Positions 24,263 to 33,626 of a stretch of DNA of 45,321 bases are shown in pieces. The notes beneath the pieces were generated by a model that had not been told where the DNA came from, did no database searches, and saw only the letters and a list, made by a program, of their open reading frames with translations. Origin of the DNA: an uncultured Flavobacteriaceae bacterium (GTDB lineage Bacteria; Bacteroidota; Bacteroidia; Flavobacteriales; Flavobacteriaceae); the NCBI GenBank assembly GCA_937930675.1, contig CALHCC010000015.1, forward strand, positions 1-45,321, written 5' to 3'. Positions within the stretch are counted from its first letter, which is position 1. Each line of letters starts with the position of its first letter. The position numbers were made by a program, and so were the translations under genes.

Positions 24263-26983
24263 ATGGATAAATTTTCTTTTCTTAATGCTGCTCATGCTGG
24301 TTTTATTGCTGATTTATATGAGCAATATCAAACAAATCCAGATAGTGTTGAGCCTAGTTGGAAAAGTTTTTTTCAAGGGTATGATTTGGCAAACGAATCG
24401 TACGAAGATCAAAACAAGGTAGAAGTACCACAAGAAGTAACTAAAGAATTTCAAGTTTTAGATTTAATTAACGGATACAGAACTAGGGGTCATTTATTTA
24501 CGAAAACCAATCCTGTAAGAGAACGTAGATCGTACGAACCTAATTTAGAAATTCAAAATTTTGGATTGTCTACACAAGATTTAAAAACTGTTTTTAATGC
24601 AGGAAATCTTATTGGTATTGGAGCTAGTACCTTAGAAACCATTGTAAATCGTTTAAAAGAGATTTATTGCGATTCTATTGGTGTTGAATATATGTACATC
24701 CGTCAGCCAGAAGAAATTAAATGGTGGCAAAACAAATTAAATGCCAACGGAAATCACGCAACATTTAGTACCGATCAAAAAAAATACATCCTTAAAAAAC
24801 TAACACAAGCTGTTGGTTTCGAGAACTTTTTACAAACAAAATACGTAGGTCAAAAACGTTTTTCTGTAGAAGGGGGAGAAACCGTAGTACCTGCTTTGGC
24901 TACCGCCATGAAAAGTGCTGCAGAAAAATATGGGGTTAAAGAATGTGTGTTAGGAATGGCTCACCGTGGTCGTTTAAACACGCTAACCAACATCTTTAAA
25001 AAACCTGTAAGAGATTTATTTTCTGAATTTGAAGGAAAAGACTTTGAAGAAGACAATATTGATGGAGATGTGAAATACCACATGGGGTTAACACGTAGTA
25101 AAACCTACCAAAATGGTTCAGAAATTAGAATGAACCTATTACCCAACCCATCTCACTTAGAAACCGTAGGACCTGTAGCACAAGGAGTTGCAAGAGCTAA
25201 AATAGACAACTTATACAACGGTAAAGAAGAAGCTATTTTACCCATTATTATTCATGGAGATGCTGCCGTTGCCGGACAAGGTGTGGTGTACGAAGTCATT
25301 CAAATGAGTAAATTAAACGGTTATAAAACAGGAGGTACACTACACTTGGTGATTAACAATCAAGTAGGTTTTACTACCAATTATTTAGATGCACGTTCTA
25401 GTACCTATTGTACAGATGTTGCCAAAGTAACCTTATCACCTGTATTACACGTAAATGCAGACGATGTAGAAGCTGTTTGTCACGCGATTGAATTGGCTCT
25501 AGAATTTAGAATGAAATTCAAACGTGATATTTTTATCGACTTATTAGGATACCGTAAATACGGTCATAACGAAGGAGATGAACCTAGATTCACACAACCT
25601 CAACTTTATAAAAACATTGCAAAGCATAAAAATCCTAGAGATATTTACATCGATCGATTGGTACAAGAAAACAGCATTGATGTAACGTATGCTAAGCAAT
25701 TACAAGCAGATTATAAAAGCTTGTTAGAAGACAAATTCCAACAAGCAAAAACAGACAAAACCTCTAAAGTAATTCCGTTTATGGAAGAAACTTGGGAAGG
25801 TTTTGTAAGAGAAGGATTAACAGAAATGTTAGCCCCTGTAGATACCACATATCCACAAAATAAATTAGAAGACATTACCAAAGTAGTTTCTCAAAACCCA
25901 GAAGGAGTAAAATTTGTACGTAAAGCACAACGTATTATAGAAGGACGTGCTAAAATGGTGTTTGAAGACAACAAATTAGACTGGGGATTGGCAGAAACAT
26001 TAGCCTACGGATCTTTGTTAGAAGAAGGATTTAACGTACGTATTTCTGGGCAAGATGTAGAACGTGGTACTTTTAGTCACAGACACGCTATTTTAAGAGA
26101 TGAAATTTCAGAAGAGCGTATCAACCTACTAAACACAAATAAAAATAACAAAGGTCAAATGACCATTTACAACTCTTTATTATCAGAATACGGAGTATTA
26201 GGTTTTGATTATGGATACGCTATGGCACATCCAAACACCTTAACCATTTGGGAAGCACAATTTGGAGACTTTGGAAACGGAGCTCAAATTATGTTCGACC
26301 AATACATTTGTGCTGCAGAAGATAAATGGAAATTACAAAACGGAATTGTCATGTTATTGCCGCATGGGTACGAAGGACAAGGTTCCGAACACTCTTCTGC
26401 AAGAATAGAAAGATACTTACAATTGTGTGATTACGACAACATGACCATTGCCAACTGTACAGAACCCGCAAACATGTATCACCTACTACGTCGTCACATG
26501 AAACGTAACCACCGTAAACCTTTAGTTGTTTTTACACCTAAAAGTTTGTTACGTCACCCTAAAGCAGTAAACACCATCGAGCAATTGGCAGAAGGTGGTT
26601 TCCAAGAAGTGATAGACGATGCTAATATCAATAAATCAGAAGTTAAAAAAGTAGTATTCTGTACAGGTAAATTTTACTACGATTTGTTAGAAGAAAGAGA
26701 AAAACTAGACAACAAATCGGTAGCTTTAGTACGTATAGAACAACTATTCCCATTGCATAAAGAAAAAATTCAAGCAGTCATAGACAGTTACCCAAACAAC
26801 GTAGAATATGTATGGGCACAAGAAGAGCCAGAAAACATGGGGGCATGGTCTTACATGCTACAACGTTTTGAATTAGTTCCGTTATCCGTGGCCTCTTTAA
26901 AATTCTTCTCTGTACCTGCTGCAGGATCTAGTGCAAGATTTAAGAAAAGACATCAAGCAGTAATCGATAAAGTATTTAATTAA
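24263..26983 (+). CDS. sucA: 2-oxoglutarate dehydrogenase E1 component
   Basis: TPP-dependent E1 (906 residues) of the 2-oxoglutarate dehydrogenase complex of the TCA cycle. The N-terminal E2-binding segment is FSFLNAAHAGFIADLYEQYQ. Active-site features include LGMAHRGRLNTLTN (the His region), NPSHLETVGPVAQG, IHGDAAVAGQGVVYEV (TPP region) with NNQVGFTTN, and GYRKYGHNEGDEPRFTQP. The transketolase-like C-terminal part includes SGQDVERGTFSHRHA and LPHGYEGQGSEHSSAR. Length and order fit the SucA/OdhA family. Followed after ~104 bp by sucB; the pair is the usual operon, with E3 encoded elsewhere. Confidence 0.96.
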   Translation: MDKFSFLNAAHAGFIADLYEQYQTNPDSVEPSWKSFFQGYDLANESYEDQNKVEVPQEVTKEFQVLDLINGYRTRGHLFTKTNPVRERRSYEPNLEIQNFGLSTQDLKTVFNAGNLIGIGASTLETIVNRLKEIYCDSIGVEYMYIRQPEEIKWWQNKLNANGNHATFSTDQKKYILKKLTQAVGFENFLQTKYVGQKRFSVEGGETVVPALATAMKSAAEKYGVKECVLGMAHRGRLNTLTNIFKKPVRDLFSEFEGKDFEEDNIDGDVKYHMGLTRSKTYQNGSEIRMNLLPNPSHLETVGPVAQGVARAKIDNLYNGKEEAILPIIIHGDAAVAGQGVVYEVIQMSKLNGYKTGGTLHLVINNQVGFTTNYLDARSSTYCTDVAKVTLSPVLHVNADDVEAVCHAIELALEFRMKFKRDIFIDLLGYRKYGHNEGDEPRFTQPQLYKNIAKHKNPRDIYIDRLVQENSIDVTYAKQLQADYKSLLEDKFQQAKTDKTSKVIPFMEETWEGFVREGLTEMLAPVDTTYPQNKLEDITKVVSQNPEGVKFVRKAQRIIEGRAKMVFEDNKLDWGLAETLAYGSLLEEGFNVRISGQDVERGTFSHRHAILRDEISEERINLLNTNKNNKGQMTIYNSLLSEYGVLGFDYGYAMAHPNTLTIWEAQFGDFGNGAQIMFDQYICAAEDKWKLQNGIVMLLPHGYEGQGSEHSSARIERYLQLCDYDNMTIANCTEPANMYHLLRRHMKRNHRKPLVVFTPKSLLRHPKAVNTIEQLAEGGFQEVIDDANINKSEVKKVVFCTGKFYYDLLEEREKLDNKSVALVRIEQLFPLHKEKIQAVIDSYPNNVEYVWAQEEPENMGAWSYMLQRFELVPLSVASLKFFSVPAAGSSARFKKRHQAVIDKVFN

Positions 26984-26987
26984 GATA

Positions 26988-27036
26988 TTAGATGTGAGAC
27001 ACGAGAGTCTAGAATCTAACATCTCAGTTCTCAGCA
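26988..27036. repeat. intergenic repeat-like segment between sucA and sucB
   Basis: A mixed-purine segment with several short related words (TTAGATGTGAGAC, TCTAGAATCTAACATCTCAG) giving weak internal inverted symmetry (AGATGT/ACATCT, GAGA/TCTC). It differs in base composition from the AT-rich flanks and resembles dispersed intergenic repeats of Flavobacteriaceae. No other copy is in this window. Confidence 0.3.
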
Positions 27037-27087
27037 CTAAGCAACAAGAACACACTAAATAAACAAATAATATAATAAAATAGTATC

Positions 27088-28314
27088 ATGGTTTTAGAAA
27101 TGAAAGTCCCTTCTCCAGGGGAATCAATCACAGAAGTAGAAATCGCAACTTGGTTAGTTGAAGATGGTGATTATGTAGAAAAAGACCAACCAATTGCTGA
27201 AGTAGATTCTGACAAAGCAACCTTAGAATTACCTGCAGAAGAAAGCGGAATTATTACTTTAAAAGCAGAAGAAGGTGATGCTGTAGAAGTAGGTGCTGTG
27301 GTTTGTTTAATAGACATGGAGGCTGCAAGACCTGATGGTGCTGCTGCTCCAGCAGTTGAGGAGAAAAAAGAAGAAGCTGCACCTGCAAAGGCTGAAGCTC
27401 CAGCAACCAACAACCAACAACCAGCAACAGACGCTACCTACGCTACTGGATCTGCATCTCCAGCAGCTAAAAAAATATTAGACGAAAAAGGAGTTAATGC
27501 AAGTGCTATTCAAGGTACTGGTAAAGACGGTAGAGTAACTAAAGAAGACGCTATCAATGCCGTACCAGCCATGGGAACAACCACAGGTAGCCGTGCTTCC
27601 GAAAAGAAAAAAATGTCTATGCTACGTAGAAAAGTAGCACAACGTTTGGTTTCTGTTAAAAATGAAACTGCCATGTTAACTACGTTTAACGAAGTAAACA
27701 TGCAACCTGTTTTTGACTTACGTGCACAATACAAAGAAGAATTTAAAGCAAAACACGGAGTAGGATTAGGATTTATGTCTTTCTTTACCTTAGCCGTAAC
27801 CAGAGCTTTAGAATTGTACCCAGATGTAAACTCTATGATTGATGGAGACTACCAAATTAAAAACGAATTTGCAGACATTTCTATTGCAGTATCTGGACCT
27901 AAAGGGTTAATGGTACCTGTAATTCGTAATGCAGAAAATTTAACTTTTAGAGGAGTAGAATCCGAAGTAAAACGTTTGGCATTAAGAGCTCGTGACGGAC
28001 AAATTACTGTGGACGAAATGACAGGAGGAACCTTTACCATCACCAACGGTGGAGTATTCGGATCTATGTTATCCACACCTATCATCAACCCACCACAATC
28101 TGCTATTTTAGGAATGCACAACATTGTAGAACGTCCAATGGCAGTAAACGGTCAGGTAGTCATTCAACCAATCATGTACGTTGCCCTATCTTACGATCAC
28201 CGTATTGTAGACGGTCGTGAGTCTGTTGGATTCTTAGTCGCTATTAAAGAAGCTATAGAAAACCCAATTGAATTGCTAATGAACAACAACCCTAAAAAAG
28301 CGTTAGAACTTTAA
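27088..28314 (+). CDS. sucB: 2-oxoglutarate dehydrogenase E2 (dihydrolipoyl succinyltransferase)
   Basis: A 408-residue core enzyme of the 2-oxoglutarate dehydrogenase complex, transferring succinyl groups to CoA. It has one lipoyl domain (about 1-78) with the lipoylated K43 in [13 protein letters not shown]. An Ala/Pro/Glu-rich flexible linker (about 80-118) leads to a peripheral-subunit-binding domain at about 121-157 ([20 protein letters not shown]). The catalytic domain has H371 and D375 in [17 protein letters not shown] strong hairpin terminator follows. Confidence 0.95.
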   Translation: MVLEMKVPSPGESITEVEIATWLVEDGDYVEKDQPIAEVDSDKATLELPAEESGIITLKAEEGDAVEVGAVVCLIDMEAARPDGAAAPAVEEKKEEAAPAKAEAPATNNQQPATDATYATGSASPAAKKILDEKGVNASAIQGTGKDGRVTKEDAINAVPAMGTTTGSRASEKKKMSMLRRKVAQRLVSVKNETAMLTTFNEVNMQPVFDLRAQYKEEFKAKHGVGLGFMSFFTLAVTRALELYPDVNSMIDGDYQIKNEFADISIAVSGPKGLMVPVIRNAENLTFRGVESEVKRLALRARDGQITVDEMTGGTFTITNGGVFGSMLSTPIINPPQSAILGMHNIVERPMAVNGQVVIQPIMYVALSYDHRIVDGRESVGFLVAIKEAIENPIELLMNNNPKKALEL

Positions 28315-28397
28315 TTAGGTGTAAATCTGTTTTTTGTTAAACAACTCAACTTTTTAAAGTTGGTGTTTCTTTAACCAAAATACACAAATCAATAAAC

Positions 28398-28433
28398 AAA
28401 AAGGATGATTACTATTTCGTAATCATCCTTTTT
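28398..28433. terminator. intrinsic terminator after sucB
   Basis: A perfect 15-bp stem (28398-28412 with 28419-28433, core GGATGATTAC/GTAATCATCC), a 6-nt loop, and A and T tracts on either side, so it may act in both directions. Confidence 0.9.
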
Positions 28434-28487
28434 ATTTTGTCTCGTACTTTATCCAAAAATCAGAATATCCAACTTAGTTAATTCACT

Positions 28488-28600
28488 GGGCATTCCCCTA
28501 TCGGGTCGTGCTTTCACTACTCGCTTTTTATGTAGCATTCTTCCCTTTCGGTCAAATACCAAATAAAAGAGCTCAAACACACCGTTCAATCACTAATGCA
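28488..28600. repeat. GC-richer dispersed-repeat-like intergenic element
   Basis: About 110 bp between the convergent sucB and penicillin-acylase genes. Its wording is unlike its neighbours: GGGCATTCCCC, ATCGGGTCGTGCTTTCAC, TACTCGCTTTTT, and CCGTTCAATCACTAATGC at the far end. From memory, this series of words resembles a dispersed intergenic repeat of Bacteroidota. It has no coding frame and is the only copy here. Confidence 0.4.
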
Positions 28601-28607
28601 AAAAACA

Positions 28608-30971
28608 CTATTCAAACATCAATTTCTGTGCTAGTGTTTTAATTTCTACTTCATTCATCAACATTTTGTAATACAAACCTTTATTGTAGTCATCTGCCTG
28701 ATTTTTATAATACGGACTTAAAAAATTTCCCGATTGCCCTGTGGGTAAAATCGCTACTGAGTTCTCTATATCAGAAAAATCAATCACTCGTCTGGTAGAC
28801 GGCCCAGCATGTGCCTTGTAAATACCTTTCTCATTATAACCAAACATAATATTGTTAATGGTCTCTCTACCCCCAACCACAGGAGTGCTCTGTACATTTA
28901 ATAGTTTTTTTAGAATGTCGAACTTCGCCAAAACATGTTTATGCTCAATGGTATGTACTCTTTTCCATTGCCAATCTTCAACCTCATCACCCAACTGTAC
29001 TCTTAACGCTGCTACCGCCTGTTTAAAAGAACTCGTTACAACATCCGTAAAATTTTCATGCTCCGGTGTATCTATATTGTCCCACCAAACAGAAGTTTTG
29101 TTTTTAAACAATGTATTTTCGGTTCTTTTACACAAACTTGTCTGCGTAAATTGTTTAAATAACGCTTCTCCTAACTCATCTTCAAACGTACTTTTTAAAA
29201 CCTTAAACAACCACTGGTAGTAAATAGTAGGCTCTATATTGTTTAAATAATGATTCCCTTTCCACTTTAACAATCTATCTAAAATATACAATTCGTATTC
29301 AGACATTTCATCTATAGCTATACCACTAGCCAACTCCTGTACACGATCTACCAAGGTATAATTAGTATGACTCGTAGCTAAATTTTTAACATCGCTTACA
29401 GATAATTTTTCTTTAGACAACAACGTACGCTCAATAGCACTACCTCTATTATTCGGCAAATAATAACCTGGATAAGAAACACCTTTTACGGGTTCTGGTT
29501 GTGCATTGGCAGTAATTACATAGCCATTCTCTGGATTTATCGCTTTAGGGTTTTGTTGAAACGGAAGCCATTTTTTTTCTGTATGCAGGGTATCTAAACC
29601 GTTTAATACAAACTTGGTATTCACTTCCTCATTAAATTCGTATAACTGACCTGCAGACCACAAACCTATTTGATTGTTTTTATCTCCATAAACGTAATTC
29701 AACCCTGGAGCCGACAAACCTTTTAATGTATTCTGAAATTCACCTATGGTATTTATATGGTTTAAACCATAAGATACCTGTAATACCTTTGTAGGTTTCT
29801 CGTTATACACCCATTGCACCGTAACAGGGTGTAGAAAATCTACAGGTTTTAAATGCGAATTAAAAACAGTACCCAATATTGTTTTTTTAATTTCTATTTC
29901 TTTTGTTTCTCCTCCCTTTATCTTAATGTTCTTTTTCACATAACGATATGTATGTGTTCCTGTACTTGTTATGTACTTATCCGTATCTGTAGGATGGTTC
30001 TTTAGTTGATAAAAATTAACATCATCATTTTCAAACATGGTAATTCCAAAAGCATACGTTCTGTTATGTGCCAACAACGGAAACGGCATTAATCCTAAAT
30101 AAAAGCCATAATTTTCGTACGTAGGCGTTTTTATATGTGCTTGGTACCATACACAAGGTTGTGCGTAACCAATATGCGGATCGTTTTCAAAAATTACGCT
30201 TCCTGTCGTTGTTTTTTTAGGAGCTAACACCCAACCATTACTTCCTATAAATTGAGGAAAGGGTATTTTTTTCAATACATTTTCAATGGTATTTTGTGCT
30301 ACAATAGCCGTATCATTCGTGTTTTTCTGATAAAAAGACCCATCACTTTCTAAAATGGGCAAATCTTGTACATAAGAAACTCCATACTTATTTTTAATAT
30401 AGCTTAGCAAAGAATCTGTTTTAAAAGCATGTGCAAAACTAAAAGCCATGTATGCCGTTACATAATACATGTCTTTAATTGTATAATGCTCTTTATCAAC
30501 ACCCAACAATCTAAATTCTATAGGAGTAGTTCCTTCATCTATATACTTATTAACTCCTTTTAAATAGGCTTTTGCCATTTTTTGAACCTGTACATTATTT
30601 TCTAAGTTTTCTAGTTGATGAGCAACCGTTTCATCAATTCCTAAAGACAAAAAAAAGGTATCTACAGCTACTAAATCTTCTCCTAAAATCTCTGCTAATC
30701 TCCCAGAAGCAATTCTTCTCAACAATTCCATTTGCCACAAGCGTTCTTTGGCATGAATGTATCCTAAGGCCGTAATGGCTTTTTCTTCGTTATCTGCAAA
30801 AATATGAGGCACACCAATGGTATCAAAGTACACCTCCGTTCCTTCTATTTCCTTAAAATTTACCGTTCCGGAATATGTAGGTTTTAAATTTTGTAAATAC
30901 AAAGCAATGGCAATCACTAAAAGAATTACCAACGCTATCAACCCAACTAAAATTCTTTTAAAAAGTTTCAT
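28608..30971 (-). CDS. penicillin-acylase-family Ntn hydrolase, membrane anchored
   Basis: A 787-residue member of the penicillin amidase family (N-terminal-nucleophile hydrolases), which includes beta-lactam acylases and acyl-homoserine-lactone acylases. It has a basic N-terminus and one transmembrane/signal-anchor segment (LVGLIALVILLVIAIALYL, 9-27). The A-chain features are DTIGVPHIFADNEEKAITALG and HAKERLWQMELLRRIASGRL. The nucleophile is S244 in IGSNGWVLA, where autocleavage would expose Ser, followed by the conserved FENDPH. Late motifs are GGRETINNI and LPTGQSGNFLSPYYKNQ. No spacer deletion is evident. The natural substrate is unknown. It is the second of two minus-strand genes; the gap to the upstream barrel gene is 157 bp. 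Confidence 0.88.
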   Translation of the reverse strand: MKLFKRILVGLIALVILLVIAIALYLQNLKPTYSGTVNFKEIEGTEVYFDTIGVPHIFADNEEKAITALGYIHAKERLWQMELLRRIASGRLAEILGEDLVAVDTFFLSLGIDETVAHQLENLENNVQVQKMAKAYLKGVNKYIDEGTTPIEFRLLGVDKEHYTIKDMYYVTAYMAFSFAHAFKTDSLLSYIKNKYGVSYVQDLPILESDGSFYQKNTNDTAIVAQNTIENVLKKIPFPQFIGSNGWVLAPKKTTTGSVIFENDPHIGYAQPCVWYQAHIKTPTYENYGFYLGLMPFPLLAHNRTYAFGITMFENDDVNFYQLKNHPTDTDKYITSTGTHTYRYVKKNIKIKGGETKEIEIKKTILGTVFNSHLKPVDFLHPVTVQWVYNEKPTKVLQVSYGLNHINTIGEFQNTLKGLSAPGLNYVYGDKNNQIGLWSAGQLYEFNEEVNTKFVLNGLDTLHTEKKWLPFQQNPKAINPENGYVITANAQPEPVKGVSYPGYYLPNNRGSAIERTLLSKEKLSVSDVKNLATSHTNYTLVDRVQELASGIAIDEMSEYELYILDRLLKWKGNHYLNNIEPTIYYQWLFKVLKSTFEDELGEALFKQFTQTSLCKRTENTLFKNKTSVWWDNIDTPEHENFTDVVTSSFKQAVAALRVQLGDEVEDWQWKRVHTIEHKHVLAKFDILKKLLNVQSTPVVGGRETINNIMFGYNEKGIYKAHAGPSTRRVIDFSDIENSVAILPTGQSGNFLSPYYKNQADDYNKGLYYKMLMNEVEIKTLAQKLMFE

Positions 30972-31128
30972 TTTTCTAACAAGCTTTATAGAATGCTAAA
31001 TATAAAAAATGAATTTTCTTAGTAGCTGATTATTAGCTATCATATTTCTTATGATACATACTAACTCATTATACTTTTAAATTATAGAAAAGCGAGATGG
31101 CGGTATAAAGTACGAGTAAACTTTATCA

Positions 31129-32310
31129 TTAGAAAGATTCTGCTATGTTTAAGTATAAACTATTGGTATTTCTTCCGAATCCCCAATCTGTACGAATGTT
31201 TAAGCGTTCTTCTTTATCTATTAAGAAACGAAGTCCTACTCCAAAATTGGGTTTTACGGTTGCAATTTTAAAATTGTCTATTCTGTTAGCCACTGTTCCA
31301 GCTCCTACAAAGGTTACAAAACCTAATCGTCCTGTAATTTGAGCTCTATATTCCATTTGAGCAGCTAACAAATTACGATCTATAAAACGTCCTTTGGTGT
31401 ATCCTCTTAAAATACTACTCCCGCCTAAAAATGCCAATTCTGCCAAAGGAGCATCGTTATGTGTTGCTTGCCCAATGATATGAAACCCTAAAACATCTTC
31501 CCTTTTTTTAAAGGGTTGAAAAAAGTAACGAGCATCAAACCTAGTTAATTGAAATTCGTGTGTACCTCCAAGTACTTCTCCATAAAACCCGTGTGTTAAC
31601 TTAAAGTACGTTCCTTTTCTAGCATTTAAAATATTATCTCTACTATCGTACAAAAGAGCCAATTCTGTTCCTACAGAGGTAGAACCACTAAAACCCTGAG
31701 GTCTTAACGTATTTAACATTCCATCATTTTCAAGCTCTACATCAAAAACTCTATTATATCGAACCCCTCCACCTACGTATAAATATTTTTTTAAGATTTT
31801 TTTAAGAAACAACGGTTCAAACAACAATTGAAATGAATCGTACATTTCTTCATTTGATTTTAACGCATTGGGTCCAAATCCAAAAAACGATCTTGGAAAG
31901 TTTTGAAACAAGAAATTTCCTTCAATCACCCATTTTTCTTGAGGTGTAAAAATTTCGAATCCTGAAAAAAGAATGAATTGATTTTTTAAAGTATACTGAG
32001 CCGTCATCGGCATGTTAGACGTTCTTGTTTCGTCTCCAGAACCTTTAAACTTAAACAAGTACTTTGCTCCTACTCCAAAACCTAAACTCGTTTCTGGAGC
32101 AAAACTGATGATAGGTGCCATGATTAATGCCGATTCGTAAATAGACGAATCTTTAGCCGCAGCCTTTTTATTTGGATGTAATACAAAGAACTCTTTAAAG
32201 TTGTTAAATTTACTCTCTTCCGTTCTTTCTACTTCCTGTGCAAATAGCGAATTTAACATGGTTGAAATAATTGCAAACGCGAACAACCTCAGTACATAAA
32301 ATCTTTTCAT
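31129..32310 (-). CDS. Omp85/BamA-TamA-like outer-membrane barrel protein
   Basis: A 393-residue outer-membrane protein with a signal peptide (MKRFYVLRLFAFAIISTMLNSLFAQ) and a C-terminal Omp85-type 16-strand-like barrel. The family signature region LGGSSILRGYTKGRFIDR (the R-G-Y/F loop motif) precedes LLAAQMEYR, and the protein ends in Phe (YLNIAESF). There is no POTRA repeat, only ~50 residues before the barrel, so it is a short surface-antigen-D15-like member rather than BamA itself. The frame extends to 32343, but an exact -7 box (32332-32339) lies there, so ATG 32310 is used. Confidence 0.78.
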   Translation of the reverse strand: MKRFYVLRLFAFAIISTMLNSLFAQEVERTEESKFNNFKEFFVLHPNKKAAAKDSSIYESALIMAPIISFAPETSLGFGVGAKYLFKFKGSGDETRTSNMPMTAQYTLKNQFILFSGFEIFTPQEKWVIEGNFLFQNFPRSFFGFGPNALKSNEEMYDSFQLLFEPLFLKKILKKYLYVGGGVRYNRVFDVELENDGMLNTLRPQGFSGSTSVGTELALLYDSRDNILNARKGTYFKLTHGFYGEVLGGTHEFQLTRFDARYFFQPFKKREDVLGFHIIGQATHNDAPLAELAFLGGSSILRGYTKGRFIDRNLLAAQMEYRAQITGRLGFVTFVGAGTVANRIDNFKIATVKPNFGVGLRFLIDKEERLNIRTDWGFGRNTNSLYLNIAESF

Positions 32311-32331
32311 AAAACCTACTTTTCTACACCA

Positions 32332-32339
32332 CAAAGGTA
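32332..32339 (-). promoter_or_regulatory. -7 element of the Omp85-like gene
   Basis: On the minus strand TACCTTTG, exact TAnnTTTG, 21 bp before the ATG at 32310. Confidence 0.55.
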
Positions 32340-32491
32340 ACAATCCTTTACTTTAATCATGTTAATTTATAATGAATTTACATTGTAAAAACATCTTTTT
32401 AGATATTATTAATCATATGTCATTCCTTTTATACTATTCTAGGAATAACCTCTATTATTTTGTTTATTTGTTACTGTCGTTAAACATCGTT

Positions 32492-33625
32492 ATGAAAAAA
32501 ATTCAAATGGTCGACTTACAAAGTCAGTACCTAATTCTCAAAGATCAAATCGATACTTCTATACAAGACGTAATTACAAAAGCCACCTTTATTAATGGTC
32601 CACAAGTAGCTGCTTTTAAACAGCATTTAGCAGATTATTTAAACGTAAAACATGTGATTCCTTGTGGAAATGGTACCGATGCGCTACAAATTTCTTTAAT
32701 GGCTTTAAATTTACAGCCCGATGACGAAGTAATTACGGTAGATTTTACATTTGCTGCTACTGTAGAAGTCATCAAACTCTTAAAATTAACTCCTGTATTA
32801 ATAGATGTGGAGTTAGACTCTTTTAACATGTGTGTTGATGCCTTAAAAAAAGCCATCACTCCTAAAACTAAAGCCATTGTGCCAGTACATTTATTTGGAC
32901 AATGTGCAAATATGGAAGCCATTCTTAACATTGCCAAAGAACATCAATTATATGTAATAGAAGATACCGCACAAGCACTCGGAGCAAGCTATACATTTAA
33001 AGATGGTACTACTAAAAAAGCTGGAACCATGGGAACGATAGGAACCACCTCTTTTTTTCCTTCAAAAAATTTAGGTTGTTATGGGGATGGTGGAGCTATT
33101 TTTACGAATGATGATGCTTTGGCTCATACCATGAGTGGTATTGTAAACCACGGTATGTATCAAAAATATTATTACGATGTTGTAGGGGTTAACTCTCGAT
33201 TGGATAGTATTCAAGCAGGAATTTTAAGTGCTAAACTACCGCATCTAAATACTTATAACAAAGCCAGACAAACCGCTGCCGAGTTTTACAATAATGCCTT
33301 TAAAGGCTGTAAATATATTATCACACCTACTACCTCTTCTTTTTCTACGCACGTATTTCATCAATACACCTTAAGAATTACCAATGGAAAAAGAAATGGC
33401 TTGCACGAGTATTTAAAAGTACAAGGAATTCCCAATGCTATTTACTACCCAGTAGCACTACACACTCAAAAAGCATATAAAAAAGAAAACGTTATAGAAG
33501 AAAATTTTAGCAATACAAATACATTGATAAAAGAAGTAATATCTTTACCCATGCACACAGCTCTAGAATTAGAGCAGTTGGAATTAATTACAAATACGAT
33601 ACTTAAATATATTAACACCTATTAA
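32492..33625 (+). CDS. DegT/DnrJ/EryC1/StrS-family sugar aminotransferase
   Basis: PLP-dependent aminotransferase (377 residues) acting on nucleotide-linked keto-sugars for surface glycans. It contains GTDALQISLMALNLQPDDEV (PLP phosphate region), the ring-stacking/Asp region VIEDTAQALGASY with D158, and the Schiff-base Lys192 in SFFPSKNLGCYGDGGAI. NSRLDSIQAGIL is the conserved downstream block. The open frame starts at 32372, but the first 40 residues are a hydrophobic, low-complexity extension not seen in the family, so ATG 32492 (MKKIQMVDL) is chosen. The product sugar cannot be assigned. galE starts one base after its stop. Confidence 0.9.
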   Translation: MKKIQMVDLQSQYLILKDQIDTSIQDVITKATFINGPQVAAFKQHLADYLNVKHVIPCGNGTDALQISLMALNLQPDDEVITVDFTFAATVEVIKLLKLTPVLIDVELDSFNMCVDALKKAITPKTKAIVPVHLFGQCANMEAILNIAKEHQLYVIEDTAQALGASYTFKDGTTKKAGTMGTIGTTSFFPSKNLGCYGDGGAIFTNDDALAHTMSGIVNHGMYQKYYYDVVGVNSRLDSIQAGILSAKLPHLNTYNKARQTAAEFYNNAFKGCKYIITPTTSSFSTHVFHQYTLRITNGKRNGLHEYLKVQGIPNAIYYPVALHTQKAYKKENVIEENFSNTNTLIKEVISLPMHTALELEQLELITNTILKYINTY

Positions 33626-33626
33626 C

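Noticed and set aside
27171-28124. Three minus-strand open frames inside sucB
   Set aside because: They are shadows of the plus-strand gene; low-complexity Ala/Ser/Val translations with no domain.
28608-30971. Penicillin-acylase-family gene as an antibiotic-resistance or quorum-quenching enzyme
   Set aside because: Family membership does not give the substrate and no context supports either role.
31038-31056. TATCATA/TATGATA inverted repeat as a terminator of the Omp85-like gene
   Set aside because: Only 7 AT-rich pairs and no T tract; too weak.
32372-32491. N-terminal extension of the sugar aminotransferase
   Set aside because: Low-complexity hydrophobic residues before the family N-terminus; ATG 32492 fits the expected length.
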